7,195 bases of DNA from Thermoleophilaceae bacterium (GTDB taxonomy: Bacteria; Actinomycetota; Thermoleophilia; Solirubrobacterales; JACPNS01): NCBI GenBank assembly GCA_016463365.1, contig JAEMRJ010000109.1, positions 1 to 7,195 of the forward strand. The letters run 5' to 3'. The position numbers and the translations under genes are program-made. A model generated the notes under the pieces. That model was not told where the DNA came from, made no database searches, and saw only the letters and a program-made list of their open reading frames with translations. The stretch's first letter is position 1. Every line of letters starts with the position of its first letter. Of this stretch, positions 1-6,558 are shown in pieces.

Positions 1-1076
1 CGGTCGCGCGCGAGATGGACATGCTGCTCAGCACCGGCGAGCGCATCAGCTGCGCCCTGGCCGCGATGGCGATCGCCGACATGGGCCAGGAGGCGATCAG
101 CCTGACGGGCTCGCAGGCCGGGATCATGACCGACACTTCGCACACCAAGGCGCGCATCGTCGATGTCCGCGCGGACCGCATCAAAGAAGCTCTGGCCGAC
201 AACAAGATCGTGCTCGTCGCCGGCTTCCAGGGCGTCTCGACGGATTCAAAGGACGTGACCACGCTCGGCCGCGGCGGATCAGACACAACGGCCGTCGCCG
301 TGGCCGCTGCAGTCGGCGCCGACGTCTGCGAGATCTACACAGATGTGGATGGCGTCTACAACGCCGACCCGCGCATCGTGCCCAACGCGCGCATGCTGCC
401 GGTGCTCAGTTTTGAAGAGGTGCTTGAAATGAGCGCCTCGGGCGCAGGAGTGCTGCAGCTGCGCTCGATCGAGTACGCACGAAACCACGGCGTGCGCATC
501 CACTGCAGGTCCAGCTTTCACGACGGCACAGGTACGATGGTCGTCTCTGAGGAGGAAACGATGGAGCAGCCACTGGTCACAGCAGTCACCCACGCGACGG
601 ACGAGGCGCGCGTCACCGTGCGTGGTGTCCCCGACCGCCCGGGCGTCGCCGGCGACCTCTTCACCAAGCTCGCAGCGGCGAGCATCAACGTTGACATGAT
701 CATCCAGAACGAGCCGCTCGGCTCGGAGCACCCCGCTGAGATGACATTCACGGTGCCAAAGGACGATCTGGCCGTAGCGCTTGACACGCTCGACGAAATG
801 GGCGAATTCGAATCAGTCGAGAACGACCGGACGATGGGCAAAGTGTCCGTGATCGGTGCCGGCATGCGCTCCCACCCGGGCGTCGCGGCCAAAGTCTTCA
901 CGGTCCTCGGCGAGCAGGGGATCAACATCCAGATGATCTCCACATCCCCGATCAAGATCTCCTGCGTGATCGACGGCGACAAGGTTCCCGACGCCGTCCG
1001 CGCCCTGCATGAGGCGTTTGACCTCGGCGTGGTCGAGGAGCAGGCGACCGGCAACTTCCGCCCTGTAGCGCCATGA
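1..1076 (+). CDS. lysC: Aspartate kinase (aspartokinase), 5' end cut by window
   Basis: Phosphorylates aspartate to 4-aspartyl phosphate, the first committed step towards lysine, methionine and threonine. The reading frame is open to the left edge and reads through the ATG at 15, so the N-terminal KFGGTSV region (roughly 50-60 residues) lies outside the window. Numbering from that ATG, the kinase domain shows STGERIS (about 6-12), the ATP-site stretch with [11 protein letters not shown] (about 86-96), [15 protein letters not shown] (about 108-122) and the helix ending in [11 protein letters not shown]. Two ACT regulatory domains follow (about 186-260 and 275-345), including [11 protein letters not shown] and [14 protein letters not shown], so feedback control by lysine and/or threonine is expected. 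The stop overlaps the asd start by ATGA. An internal ribosome site marks a second product (separate entry). Confidence 0.96.
   Translation, partial: VAREMDMLLSTGERISCALAAMAIADMGQEAISLTGSQAGIMTDTSHTKARIVDVRADRIKEALADNKIVLVAGFQGVSTDSKDVTTLGRGGSDTTAVAVAAAVGADVCEIYTDVDGVYNADPRIVPNARMLPVLSFEEVLEMSASGAGVLQLRSIEYARNHGVRIHCRSSFHDGTGTMVVSEEETMEQPLVTAVTHATDEARVTVRGVPDRPGVAGDLFTKLAAASINVDMIIQNEPLGSEHPAEMTFTVPKDDLAVALDTLDEMGEFESVENDRTMGKVSVIGAGMRSHPGVAAKVFTVLGEQGINIQMISTSPIKISCVIDGDKVPDAVRALHEAFDLGVVEEQATGNFRPVAP
549..561 (+). promoter_or_regulatory. Internal ribosome binding site in lysC
   Basis: GAGGAGG at 549-555, then AAACG, then ATG at 561. The spacing is ideal and the core complementarity to the 16S 3' end is strong, in the middle of a coding region. 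This fits an internal start for the aspartokinase beta chain. Confidence 0.7.
561..1076 (+). CDS. Probable internal-start beta subunit of aspartokinase (ACT domains only)
   Basis: An in-frame ATG at 561 lies 5 nt after GGAGG (551-555, within GAGGAGG), the best Shine-Dalgarno sequence in the lysC region. It falls in the linker between the kinase and ACT domains. Translation from it gives 171 residues starting MEQPLVTAV and holding both ACT domains. In corynebacterial, Bacillus and related aspartokinases the same gene is known to give an alpha chain and an in-frame beta chain that form an alpha2-beta2 enzyme. The motif and its position are seen directly. That the beta chain is made here is inferred from that precedent. 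Confidence 0.72.
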   Translation: MEQPLVTAVTHATDEARVTVRGVPDRPGVAGDLFTKLAAASINVDMIIQNEPLGSEHPAEMTFTVPKDDLAVALDTLDEMGEFESVENDRTMGKVSVIGAGMRSHPGVAAKVFTVLGEQGINIQMISTSPIKISCVIDGDKVPDAVRALHEAFDLGVVEEQATGNFRPVAP

Positions 1077-2107
1077 GCGGCTACCGCGTTGCTGTTGTCG
1101 GTGCCACAGGTGTCGTGGGCACCGAGCTGCTCCGCATTCTCGTCGAGCGCGGATTTCCCGCGAGTGAGATCGTGCCGATGGCCTCTGCGCGTTCGGCCGG
1201 TAAGACGGTGCCGATCGGCGGCGAGCCGGTCACGGTCGTCGAGCTGGCCGAAGGCAGTCTCGAAGGCTTTGACATCGCAATCTTCTCTGCGGGCGGCGGC
1301 ACCTCAGCCCAGTGGGCACCAAGGTTCGCCGCAGCCGGAGCAGTGGTCGTCGACAACTCTTCGCACTGGCGGATGTTCGACGACGTGCCGCTGGTCGTCG
1401 CCGAAGTCAACCCCGATGCCCTTGACGCGATCCGGGAGCCCGGCTCAAAGCGGATCATCTCCAACCCGAACTGCTCGACCATGCAGCTGGTTGTCCCGCT
1501 GAAGGCTTTGCACGAAGCGGCCGCTCTCCAGCGCGTCGTCGTCACGACGATGCAGTCGGTCAGCGGCACCGGCAAGTCCGCGATCGATGAGCTGCGCGCC
1601 GAGACGGCCGCGATCGTCAATGACCAGAACCCGCCCGCGCCTCACAGCTATCCGCACCAGATCGCCTTCAACGTCATCTCTGCCGCCGGCTCATTCCCGG
1701 AAGGCGAGCTCTACACCGACGAAGAGACGAAGCTGATCAACGAGACCCGCAAGATCATGTCGTTGCCGAATCTTGCCGTGAATCCCACGTGCACCCGCGT
1801 GCCGGTCTACGTCGGCCACAGCGAATCGGTCAACATCCAGACTGAACTGCCGCTGAGTGCCGGTCAGGCGCGCGAGCTGCTTGAAGCCCAGCCGGGTGTG
1901 CGCGTGGTCGATGACCCCGCGTCGATGACCGTTCCGATGCCGATCGACGCCGCCGGCGAAGACGACGTCCTGGTCGGCCGCATCCGCGAAGACCAGTCTG
2001 CGCCCAACTCCTTGAACCTCTTTGTCGTCGGTGACAATCTGCTCAAGGGCGCGGCCCTGAACGCCGTGCAGATCGCCGAAGCGCTCGTCGCGCGCAAGCT
2101 GATCTGA
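1073..2107 (+). CDS. asd: Aspartate-semialdehyde dehydrogenase
   Basis: Reduces aspartyl-4-phosphate to aspartate-4-semialdehyde with NADPH, directly after LysC. The 344 residues are a full-length match to the bacterial family. The NADP-binding loop GATGVVG is at about 10-16. The catalytic cysteine is Cys134 in SNPNCST, and the acid/base histidine is probably His249 in VYVGHSES. The C-terminal helix follows [18 protein letters not shown]. The ATG overlaps the lysC stop (ATGA), and there is no separate Shine-Dalgarno sequence, so translation is probably coupled. The last ~44 codons are copied in decayed form about 1.47 kb downstream (see the pseudogene entry), so this gene's current 3' end may have been supplied by the incoming fic segment. 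Confidence 0.97.
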   Translation: MSGYRVAVVGATGVVGTELLRILVERGFPASEIVPMASARSAGKTVPIGGEPVTVVELAEGSLEGFDIAIFSAGGGTSAQWAPRFAAAGAVVVDNSSHWRMFDDVPLVVAEVNPDALDAIREPGSKRIISNPNCSTMQLVVPLKALHEAAALQRVVVTTMQSVSGTGKSAIDELRAETAAIVNDQNPPAPHSYPHQIAFNVISAAGSFPEGELYTDEETKLINETRKIMSLPNLAVNPTCTRVPVYVGHSESVNIQTELPLSAGQARELLEAQPGVRVVDDPASMTVPMPIDAAGEDDVLVGRIREDQSAPNSLNLFVVGDNLLKGAALNAVQIAEALVARKLI

Positions 2108-2124
2108 TCTGCCGGCGGGCGCCG

Positions 2125-2188
2125 TTGATTAGCTCGCGCGTACTACCAGTTGCGCTAATTAGATCTACGTCCGTTTGGCTAATTAGCC
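2125..2188 (+). repeat. Three CTAATTAG-type elements upstream of fic (candidate operators)
   Basis: GGCTAATTAGCC at 2177-2188 is a perfect 12-bp palindrome. CTAATTAG recurs at 2155-2162, and a weaker copy, TTGATTAGCT, lies at 2125-2134. The TTAG steps are 30 and 24 bp apart. These AT-rich elements stand out in a GC-rich context, and the last one overlaps the predicted -10 of the fic promoter. Binding of a dimeric repressor, perhaps Fic itself through its winged helix, is an inference. Confidence 0.6.
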
Positions 2189-2196
2189 TTACAGCG
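2155..2196 (+). promoter_or_regulatory. Putative leaderless promoter of fic
   Basis: TAGCCT at 2184-2189 fits a TANNNT -10 box. Its last base is 6 nt before position 2196, which is both the expected transcription start and the GTG start codon. No Shine-Dalgarno sequence is present. No convincing -35 hexamer is visible. Leaderless mRNAs are common in actinobacteria. The -10 lies inside the palindrome at 2177-2188, so a protein bound there would block it. Confidence 0.45.
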
Positions 2197-3371
2197 TGGC
2201 CGAACCGAAGAGACCCGCTGCAGGCAGATACGAGCCGAGCAAAGATTCCGAAGGCACCATCAACTGGTACCTGCCCAATCCCGTGGGCGCATTTGACTCC
2301 GAGTTCGAGCCGAGTCGCAACCTCCAACTGATTATCGGTCAAGCCCACCGAGCGCTCGGGAAGCTGGAAGGCTTGTTCGTTCGGGCCGAGGAGCCGGATC
2401 AACGACTGATCTTGACGGCGTATCTCCGCAAGGAAGCCGTCCTCTCTTCTCAGATCGAGGGCACTCAATCTTCACTCAGTGAAGTGCTTGAGTACGAGTC
2501 TGATCAGGCCCGAGGTGGCGTGAACGACGATGCAGCGCAGACCCTCAACTATTCGCGCGCCCTCGAGTATGGAATCGCTTCCCTGGAGTCGGGAGAACTC
2601 CCGATTTGCGGGCGTCTCATCCGAGAGCTGCACAGTCGACTCCTGAGCGGAACCAGAGGCGGTGAAAAGGATCCGGGCAACTACCGGTCTCAGGGCGTAC
2701 GCATTGGTGGAGAATCGATCTACGACGCGAGCTTCGTGCCGCCGCCGCCGCAGCACGTACCGGAACTCATCACCGATCTGGAGACGTACATCAATGACGC
2801 CGCGAGTGAGCAGGATCCCCTGATCGTCGCCGGGGTTGCGCATTACCAGTTCGAGACGGTTCACCCGTTCTTTGACGGCAATGGACGCGTCGGTCGAATG
2901 CTGATTCCTCTGATCCTGCTCGAACGCGGCGTCCTTCCAACTCCCTCTCTCTATGTGAGTCTCTATTTCAAGCGAAATCGCGACGATTACTATGCCGCGC
3001 TTCAGGCAGTTCGCGACAGCGATGACTGGGAGAGGTGGCTCCAGTTCTTCATGCGCGCGATCGTCGCCGCCAGCGAGAGCGTCTTTCAGACAACGCGGCG
3101 GCTGGAGGAACAGATCAAGGCCGACCGGAGTGCGGTCGCATCGCTCGCCGAGGGGCGACACGCCATTGTCAAAGTGTTCGAGCACTTCTCGTCGACGATC
3201 GTCTCCGACTCAAAGCTCGCCCAGGCGCAGACCGGTCTTTCCGCGCCCGCCGCTCATGCAGGTATCAACTCGCTCGAAGACTGGGGTTACCTGGCGGAGC
3301 TGAGCGGTCGAAAACGCAATCGCGTCTACGGCTACATGAACTACGTCAAAATACTTCAGGCGGACGACTAG
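2196..3371 (+). CDS. Fic family protein (class II, AMPylator-type) with C-terminal winged helix
   Basis: The Fic fold transfers AMP, or another phosphate-containing group, onto hydroxyl side chains of target proteins. Three parts are visible in the 391 residues. The N-terminal Fic_N region (about 1-95) carries KEAVLSSQIEGTQSSL; SSQIEG at 84-89 fits the inhibitory motif (S/T)xxxE(G/N), with Glu88 expected to occupy the ATP gamma-phosphate site. The core motif HPFFDGNGRVGR (223-234) is complete, with catalytic His223. A winged-helix-like end (about 315-388) finishes with GRKRNRVYGYMNYV. A TAG in frame at 2184-2186 leaves GTG 2196 as the only sensible start. The gene looks intact, with no partner antitoxin nearby. 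It lies between asd and a decayed asd 3' end, which suggests acquisition. The target and the physiological role are unknown. Confidence 0.93.
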   Translation: MAEPKRPAAGRYEPSKDSEGTINWYLPNPVGAFDSEFEPSRNLQLIIGQAHRALGKLEGLFVRAEEPDQRLILTAYLRKEAVLSSQIEGTQSSLSEVLEYESDQARGGVNDDAAQTLNYSRALEYGIASLESGELPICGRLIRELHSRLLSGTRGGEKDPGNYRSQGVRIGGESIYDASFVPPPPQHVPELITDLETYINDAASEQDPLIVAGVAHYQFETVHPFFDGNGRVGRMLIPLILLERGVLPTPSLYVSLYFKRNRDDYYAALQAVRDSDDWERWLQFFMRAIVAASESVFQTTRRLEEQIKADRSAVASLAEGRHAIVKVFEHFSSTIVSDSKLAQAQTGLSAPAAHAGINSLEDWGYLAELSGRKRNRVYGYMNYVKILQADD

Positions 3372-3446
3372 GAATGACTGGCCGACTGGCCCACCGCTGT
3401 CAGCTCGCCGAGAGCCCGACTGCGGATCTGGCCCGTCGTCGACTTG

Positions 3447-3578
3447 GCGCGAGTCCCCGAACCGGACCTGGCATCGATCTCACGCATTCTCTTCATCGTC
3501 GGCGACAACCTGCTCAGGGGCGCAGCCCTGTAAGCGTTGTAGCTCGGCGTGGCGCGCGCTGCTCGCGAGCTCAACTGA
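3447..3578 (+). pseudogene. Decayed duplicate of the asd 3' end
   Basis: In the frame through 3489 this reads RILFIVGDNLLRGAAL, then TAA (3531), AL, TAG (3540), 11 more codons and TGA (3576-3578). It aligns without gaps to asd 1976-2107 at a constant offset of 1471 bp, and the final stop codons coincide. Over the core (3489-3530 against 2018-2059) 36 of 42 bases match; four of the six differences are synonymous and the other two are V/I and K/R. That pattern indicates a once-functional, diverged asd end that later picked up two nonsense codons. Similarity fades before about 3447, and no start or catalytic region is present. It marks the right boundary of the fic-bearing segment. Confidence 0.8.
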
Positions 3579-3602
3579 TTCCCCCCGGACAATTCATTAC
3601 TC

Positions 3603-3629
3603 AGTTCTCGGCAGCACGGACCGAGAACT
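3603..3629. terminator. Hairpin between convergent units (probable bidirectional terminator)
   Basis: AGTTCTCGG (3603-3611) pairs perfectly with CCGAGAACT (3621-3629) around a 9-nt loop. It directly abuts the stop of the minus-strand gene (TAA at 3630-3632) and lies downstream of the plus-strand fic/asd remnant. There is no strong U tract on either side, so termination efficiency is uncertain. Confidence 0.55.
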
Positions 3630-3920
3630 TTAGATACCGACGTCGGGATAACGAGTCTGACGTTCACGCTCGCGGATTTCCGCGATCTGGCGCTCCATGT
3701 TGCGATCAAGCGCGCGCGAGATGAACGGGTATGACGCGAACTCGAATGCGACGAAGGCCACTGCGAACGCGGCCCAGTAAGGGACGTCTGCCAGCCACAG
3801 GATCAGCGCGACGAACGGCCCGTAGACGGCCGGTGACCAGAGCAGGAGCTTCTTCAGTTTCGCGTTCGATTCACGGGCTTCTGTTTCTGTATGGGGTCCG
3901 CTCAGATCGGTCTCGGTCAT
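3630..3920 (-). CDS. Small two-helix membrane protein of unknown function
   Basis: This 96-residue protein has an acidic N-terminus (about 1-20), two hydrophobic stretches (about 25-43 and 46-67) separated by a short DVPYW turn, and a charged, probably helical tail rich in Arg and Glu (about 68-90). An integral membrane hairpin with both ends on the same face, probably cytoplasmic, is expected. The ATG overlaps the TGA of the upstream gene (ATGA at 3917-3920 on the minus strand), with an AGGAA-like ribosome site just before it. It is therefore the last member of the mscL unit. I recognise no family. Confidence 0.72.
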   Translation of the reverse strand: MTETDLSGPHTETEARESNAKLKKLLLWSPAVYGPFVALILWLADVPYWAAFAVAFVAFEFASYPFISRALDRNMERQIAEIRERERQTRYPDVGI

Positions 3921-4708
3921 CGGAGTTCCTTTTCGATTGATGCTCGCACTGCATCAAAGTCGTAGGTTCCGGCCACGGTGATCGAATAGAGCGAGTCTGC
4001 CGTTGAGAACTTGAGGCTGCTCAGGCGGTAGTCGTCGTCCTCTGAAAGCACCTCGGTGCCCTGTTGGCCGTTGAGGTTGTAGGCGATCGCGCGTCCCTGA
4101 TCGGCCGGCACCACTGTGAGCGTGAAGTTCTCGGCCGGCTGATCCGCAAACGCGACCCTGCCAGTCACCTTCGGACCCGATGCCGTGACTTCGAGCTTCA
4201 CGCCGATCGGCGTCAGGAGCGTCTGAACACTGTCCTGAGGCACGCTCAGCGCCAGTTCCCATGCACCGTCTGAAAGCTTGATCGAGCTGTAGTTGAGCGC
4301 GAGTTTGTCCTGTCCGCTGGTGACGTCGCCGACCGCCAGCTTGAACGATCCGACATCTTCGATCGCGTCGAAGATGTCACGTGCGCCACCGGCGACCTTT
4401 GCTTCGTCTTCGGCCTCAACCGCGGGCGTGACTCCGGCGGTCGCGCCCTCGGGCAGCTCGATCCGCGCGATCCGCACGGAGATGTCGCCGACCTTCTTCC
4501 CGCCGGCCAGCGCGCTGATCCCGTTGCTGCCTTCGACGTCAACGGTCACGCCAGACAGCTTGACGCCCGACGCCGCGGCGACATCGTTGATGCCCGCTGT
4601 GACGCGGTCGCGCGCCGCCGATGCCGCAACTGCGGGGTAGACGACGAATGACCCGGCAAGCACCAGGACGACGACGAGCACTCCGAGGATTGAAAGGGCC
4701 TTCTTCAT
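3917..4708 (-). CDS. Membrane-anchored or exported protein of unknown function
   Basis: The chosen start (ATG at 4706-4708) gives 263 residues beginning MKKALSILGV, with a positively charged tip and an 18-22 residue hydrophobic segment (about 4-26). PAVAASAA follows, so it is either a cleaved signal peptide or a single N-terminal anchor, with the bulk outside the membrane. An upstream in-frame ATG at 4771 would lie inside mscL and would bury the signal segment, so I reject it. This start overlaps the mscL stop by one base (TGATG). The exported part is rich in alternating beta-strand-like stretches and has no cysteine. The overall shape faintly recalls LmeA/DUF2993-type envelope proteins, but I see no diagnostic motif, and the function stays open. 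Confidence 0.8.
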   Translation of the reverse strand: MKKALSILGVLVVVLVLAGSFVVYPAVAASAARDRVTAGINDVAAASGVKLSGVTVDVEGSNGISALAGGKKVGDISVRIARIELPEGATAGVTPAVEAEDEAKVAGGARDIFDAIEDVGSFKLAVGDVTSGQDKLALNYSSIKLSDGAWELALSVPQDSVQTLLTPIGVKLEVTASGPKVTGRVAFADQPAENFTLTVVPADQGRAIAYNLNGQQGTEVLSEDDDYRLSSLKFSTADSLYSITVAGTYDFDAVRASIEKELR

Positions 4709-5112
4709 CAGGCGAGCTGTGAGGTGCAGTGCGCGCAGCGCCTGGCGGCGAAGGGAATCTCGGAAAGGCACTCCGGGCAGTCCTTCACATCCGGATCCTC
4801 GCCGCGCCTGGCGCGCTCGGTCCAGACGTTCATCGGCTTGACCACGAAAAAGAACACCGCGGCGGCAACGGAAATGAAGGTGATCAGCGCGTTGATGAAG
4901 AGCCCGTATCCGAACTCACTGCCGTTGATAGTGAATGCAAGATCGGCGAAGCTCGGCTTGCCGAAGATCGCAGCGATGATCGGGGTGATGAGGTTGTCGA
5001 CGAAGCTCTTGATCAGCGCTGCGAACGCGGTGCCGATCACGACCGCCACGGCCAGTTCGACGAGGTTCCCGCGGGAGATGAACTCCTTGAACTCCCTGAG
5101 GATGCCTTTCAT
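4708..5112 (-). CDS. mscL: Large-conductance mechanosensitive channel MscL with zinc-ribbon tail
   Basis: MscL is a homopentameric pore that opens under membrane tension and releases solutes on hypo-osmotic shock. The 134-residue protein shows the family start MKGILREFKEFISRGN, TM1 (about 17-45, AVAVVIGTAFAALIKSFVDN), a periplasmic-side loop, and TM2 (about 68-92). The cytoplasmic end carries CPEC (112-115) and CAHC (126-129), a four-cysteine zinc-ribbon-like module in place of the plain helical bundle of E. coli MscL. An AAAGGGGAAG ribosome site lies 4 nt before the ATG (about 5117-5126). Its stop overlaps the next gene (TGATG), and alkD lies 19 nt upstream. The metal-binding tail is seen in other actinobacterial MscL proteins; what it does is not clear. 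Confidence 0.96.
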   Translation of the reverse strand: MKGILREFKEFISRGNLVELAVAVVIGTAFAALIKSFVDNLITPIIAAIFGKPSFADLAFTINGSEFGYGLFINALITFISVAAAVFFFVVKPMNVWTERARRGEDPDVKDCPECLSEIPFAARRCAHCTSQLA

Positions 5113-5116
5113 GTAC

Positions 5117-5126
5117 TTCCCCTTTC
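5117..5126 (-). promoter_or_regulatory. mscL ribosome binding site
   Basis: On the minus strand AAAGGGGAAG ends 4 nt before the mscL ATG (5110-5112). It fixes the start and gives mscL independent translation although it lies only 19 nt after alkD. Confidence 0.6.
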
Positions 5127-5131
5127 AAGTC

Positions 5132-5776
5132 TCACTTGCGCGCTCGCCAGTAAGCGCGGCGTTCGGGAGACATTCTTTCAATTGAGTAGCGCAGCGCGGT
5201 TCGGGGCATCCTCGACGCATACACACCAAGGAACGCTTCAAGCGCGGTCTCGTCCCGTTTGCCCGCCTCGCGCAGCATCCATCCGATCGCCTTGTGAATC
5301 AGATCTTCACTGTCATCGACAAGCAGGGCGGCAAGCTCAAACGTCGGCGTCAGTTGATTGGCACGGATGAAGGCCCACGTGCTGACCATCGCGATCCGGC
5401 GATCCCAGATCAGCTCTGAGCGCGCCAGGCACTTCAGCGGCGAGTGATCGCCCACGGCGAGCAGATGACCACCCACAACGTCTCGGCAGGACACGTCGAC
5501 GAGATCCCAGTTGTTGACCCGCTGCGTGCGCGCAAGGTAGAAATCACAGAGCTCTCGGCCCAGCACTGTGTCAGCTCGCCGGGCACGCTCGGTGAGGATG
5601 ATCAATCCCTCCATGCGGTGCTCGTGCACCGGGCTGCTCAGGAGTTCGTCGATCTGTTCGATCGGGAGGTCGCGATGCTGCTTGGCGAGCGCACGCAACG
5701 GCGGCACCTTCACGCCGACAAAAACGTCGCCCTCGCCGTACTCGCCCGGACCTGTCTTGAAGAAGCGTTGCAGCAC
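5132..5776 (-). CDS. DNA alkylation repair protein, AlkD-like HEAT-repeat glycosylase
   Basis: AlkD-type enzymes remove N3- and N7-alkylated purines using a superhelix of HEAT-like repeats. From the GTG at 5776 it has 214 residues. The family's GEGDVFVGVKVPPLRALAK is at about 14-32. VNNWDLVD gives Trp90 and Asp94, WDRR gives Arg127, and KAIGWMLRE gives Trp166. These align with Trp109, Asp113, Arg148 and Trp187 of Bacillus cereus AlkD, so the active cleft looks complete. The frame stays open upstream to a TAA at 5843-5845 and encodes a family-like helix (AAELKLQIDALGDAEAAA). The true start may therefore be a CTG at 5837-5839 (235 residues, close to the usual ~237); no ATG, GTG or TTG exists there. 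It lies 19 nt upstream of mscL. Confidence 0.92.
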   Translation of the reverse strand: MLQRFFKTGPGEYGEGDVFVGVKVPPLRALAKQHRDLPIEQIDELLSSPVHEHRMEGLIILTERARRADTVLGRELCDFYLARTQRVNNWDLVDVSCRDVVGGHLLAVGDHSPLKCLARSELIWDRRIAMVSTWAFIRANQLTPTFELAALLVDDSEDLIHKAIGWMLREAGKRDETALEAFLGVYASRMPRTALRYSIERMSPERRAYWRARK

Positions 5777-5831
5777 GGCCGCGGCCTCGGCGTCGCCGAG
5801 CGCGTCTATCTGGAGCTTGAGTTCTGCTGCG

Positions 5832-6044
5832 CTACTCAGGGTTTACAGAGCGCTTGAGGCGCGACCACGCGTCGTCGAGATTGCCGGCCACGTTGAGGCC
5901 ACCGACCAGGGCCACGGGGTCGTGCGCAGGGTCGGGCTGCACCGCGCTGAAGCCAAACTCCGCGTGCACCGGGCGGTGATCCTGCGCGCGTACGCGCCCA
6001 GTGCGCTCGAGTGCTTCGAGCTCGTTCTTGATCGATTCAGCCAC
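5832..6044 (-). CDS. Small hypothetical protein between pilin and AlkD
   Basis: This is a 70-residue frame from a GTG (6042-6044), on the same strand as its neighbours. It starts 33 nt after the pilin stop, and its TAG (5832-5834) overlaps the extended alkD frame. Codon third positions are mostly G or C, and the peptide looks protein-like: a charged helical start (SIKNELEALERTGR), a Pro/His-rich middle, and GLNVAGNLDDAWSRLKRS near the end. There are no membrane segments, signal peptide or cysteines. I recognise no family. The same frame is open back to the pilin TGA at 6078-6080, and the ribosome site is weak, so the start is uncertain and the gene could be non-functional. Confidence 0.5.
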   Translation of the reverse strand: MAESIKNELEALERTGRVRAQDHRPVHAEFGFSAVQPDPAHDPVALVGGLNVAGNLDDAWSRLKRSVNPE

Positions 6045-6077
6045 GCCCTGATTGAAGCGGTCAGAGCGGCGGAAGGA

Positions 6078-6554
6078 TCACCAGGTTCCGCTGGTACCGG
6101 AGCCCCTGCATCCACCCTTTGGCTCGTTGCGCCTGCAGACGCGGGTGACCACGCCGTTGGCGGCGCGGGCGATAGTGAAAATGTTGCCCGATCTCGAGGT
6201 TGCCCGGACGCAGTAGCGCGCGGCCTGGGACAATCCGGTGCACGACCCGGTCGCAGGCTGCAGCCCGATCGCGACCGGGGTCGCCGCTCCGCAGCCGTTG
6301 GTGCGGATCGACGGCTCGATCGCAGTCAGGTTGGCGACTGTGATGCCGACGTAGCTCTGCGAGGGCTGCTGGACGACGTGAGCGTTGATCGCCTTGTGCA
6401 TCGTCGTGGCCATGCTCTTGGCGCACGCGTCCAAGCCCTTCGAGCCTTGTGACAGAAACGAGGGCACTGCGATCGCGGCCAGAACTCCGACGATCAGGAT
6501 GACCACCAACAGTTCGACAAATGTAAAGCCTTCTTCGTTGCGCTTTTGCAGCAC
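6078..6554 (-). CDS. Type IV pilin-like protein with prepilin cleavage motif
   Basis: A structural or minor pilin, built into a pilus after processing by a prepilin peptidase. From the GTG at 6552-6554 it has 158 residues. The 9-residue leader MLQKRNEEG is followed by FTFVELLVVILIVGVLAAIA: Gly at -1, Phe at +1 and Glu at +5, then a continuous hydrophobic helix that serves as membrane anchor and pilus core. The rest holds six cysteines and ends in a GGC...GTW tail like those of other actinobacterial pilins. The GTG has GAGG and AGGA ribosome-site elements 9 and 4 nt upstream. An ATG at 6654-6656 in the same frame would give an unusual 41-residue leader, no ribosome site, and a start 5 nt past a terminator, so I reject it. 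No pilus assembly genes are in view. Confidence 0.88.
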   Translation of the reverse strand: MLQKRNEEGFTFVELLVVILIVGVLAAIAVPSFLSQGSKGLDACAKSMATTMHKAINAHVVQQPSQSYVGITVANLTAIEPSIRTNGCGAATPVAIGLQPATGSCTGLSQAARYCVRATSRSGNIFTIARAANGVVTRVCRRNEPKGGCRGSGTSGTW

Positions 6555-6558
6555 GCTG

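Noticed and set aside
2105..2125. Direct repeat at the two ends of the fic segment as an att site
   Set aside because: Sequence after the asd stop and after the remnant stop (from 3579) does not match. The only shared part is the asd homology itself.
2472..3185. 237-codon minus-strand frame inside fic
   Set aside because: It is antisense to the well-supported Fic coding frame, with no ribosome site or recognisable motif.
3035..3724. 229-codon plus-strand open frame spanning the fic end, the asd remnant and the hairpin
   Set aside because: It is out of frame with fic over its first half, shows no family motif, and runs across the terminator hairpin.
5568..6452. 294-codon plus-strand open frame
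   Set aside because: It runs antisense to AlkD, the small ORF and the pilin, all of which have better protein character. Its peptide is Ala/Arg/Ser-rich, low-complexity, and typical of shadow frames in GC-rich DNA.
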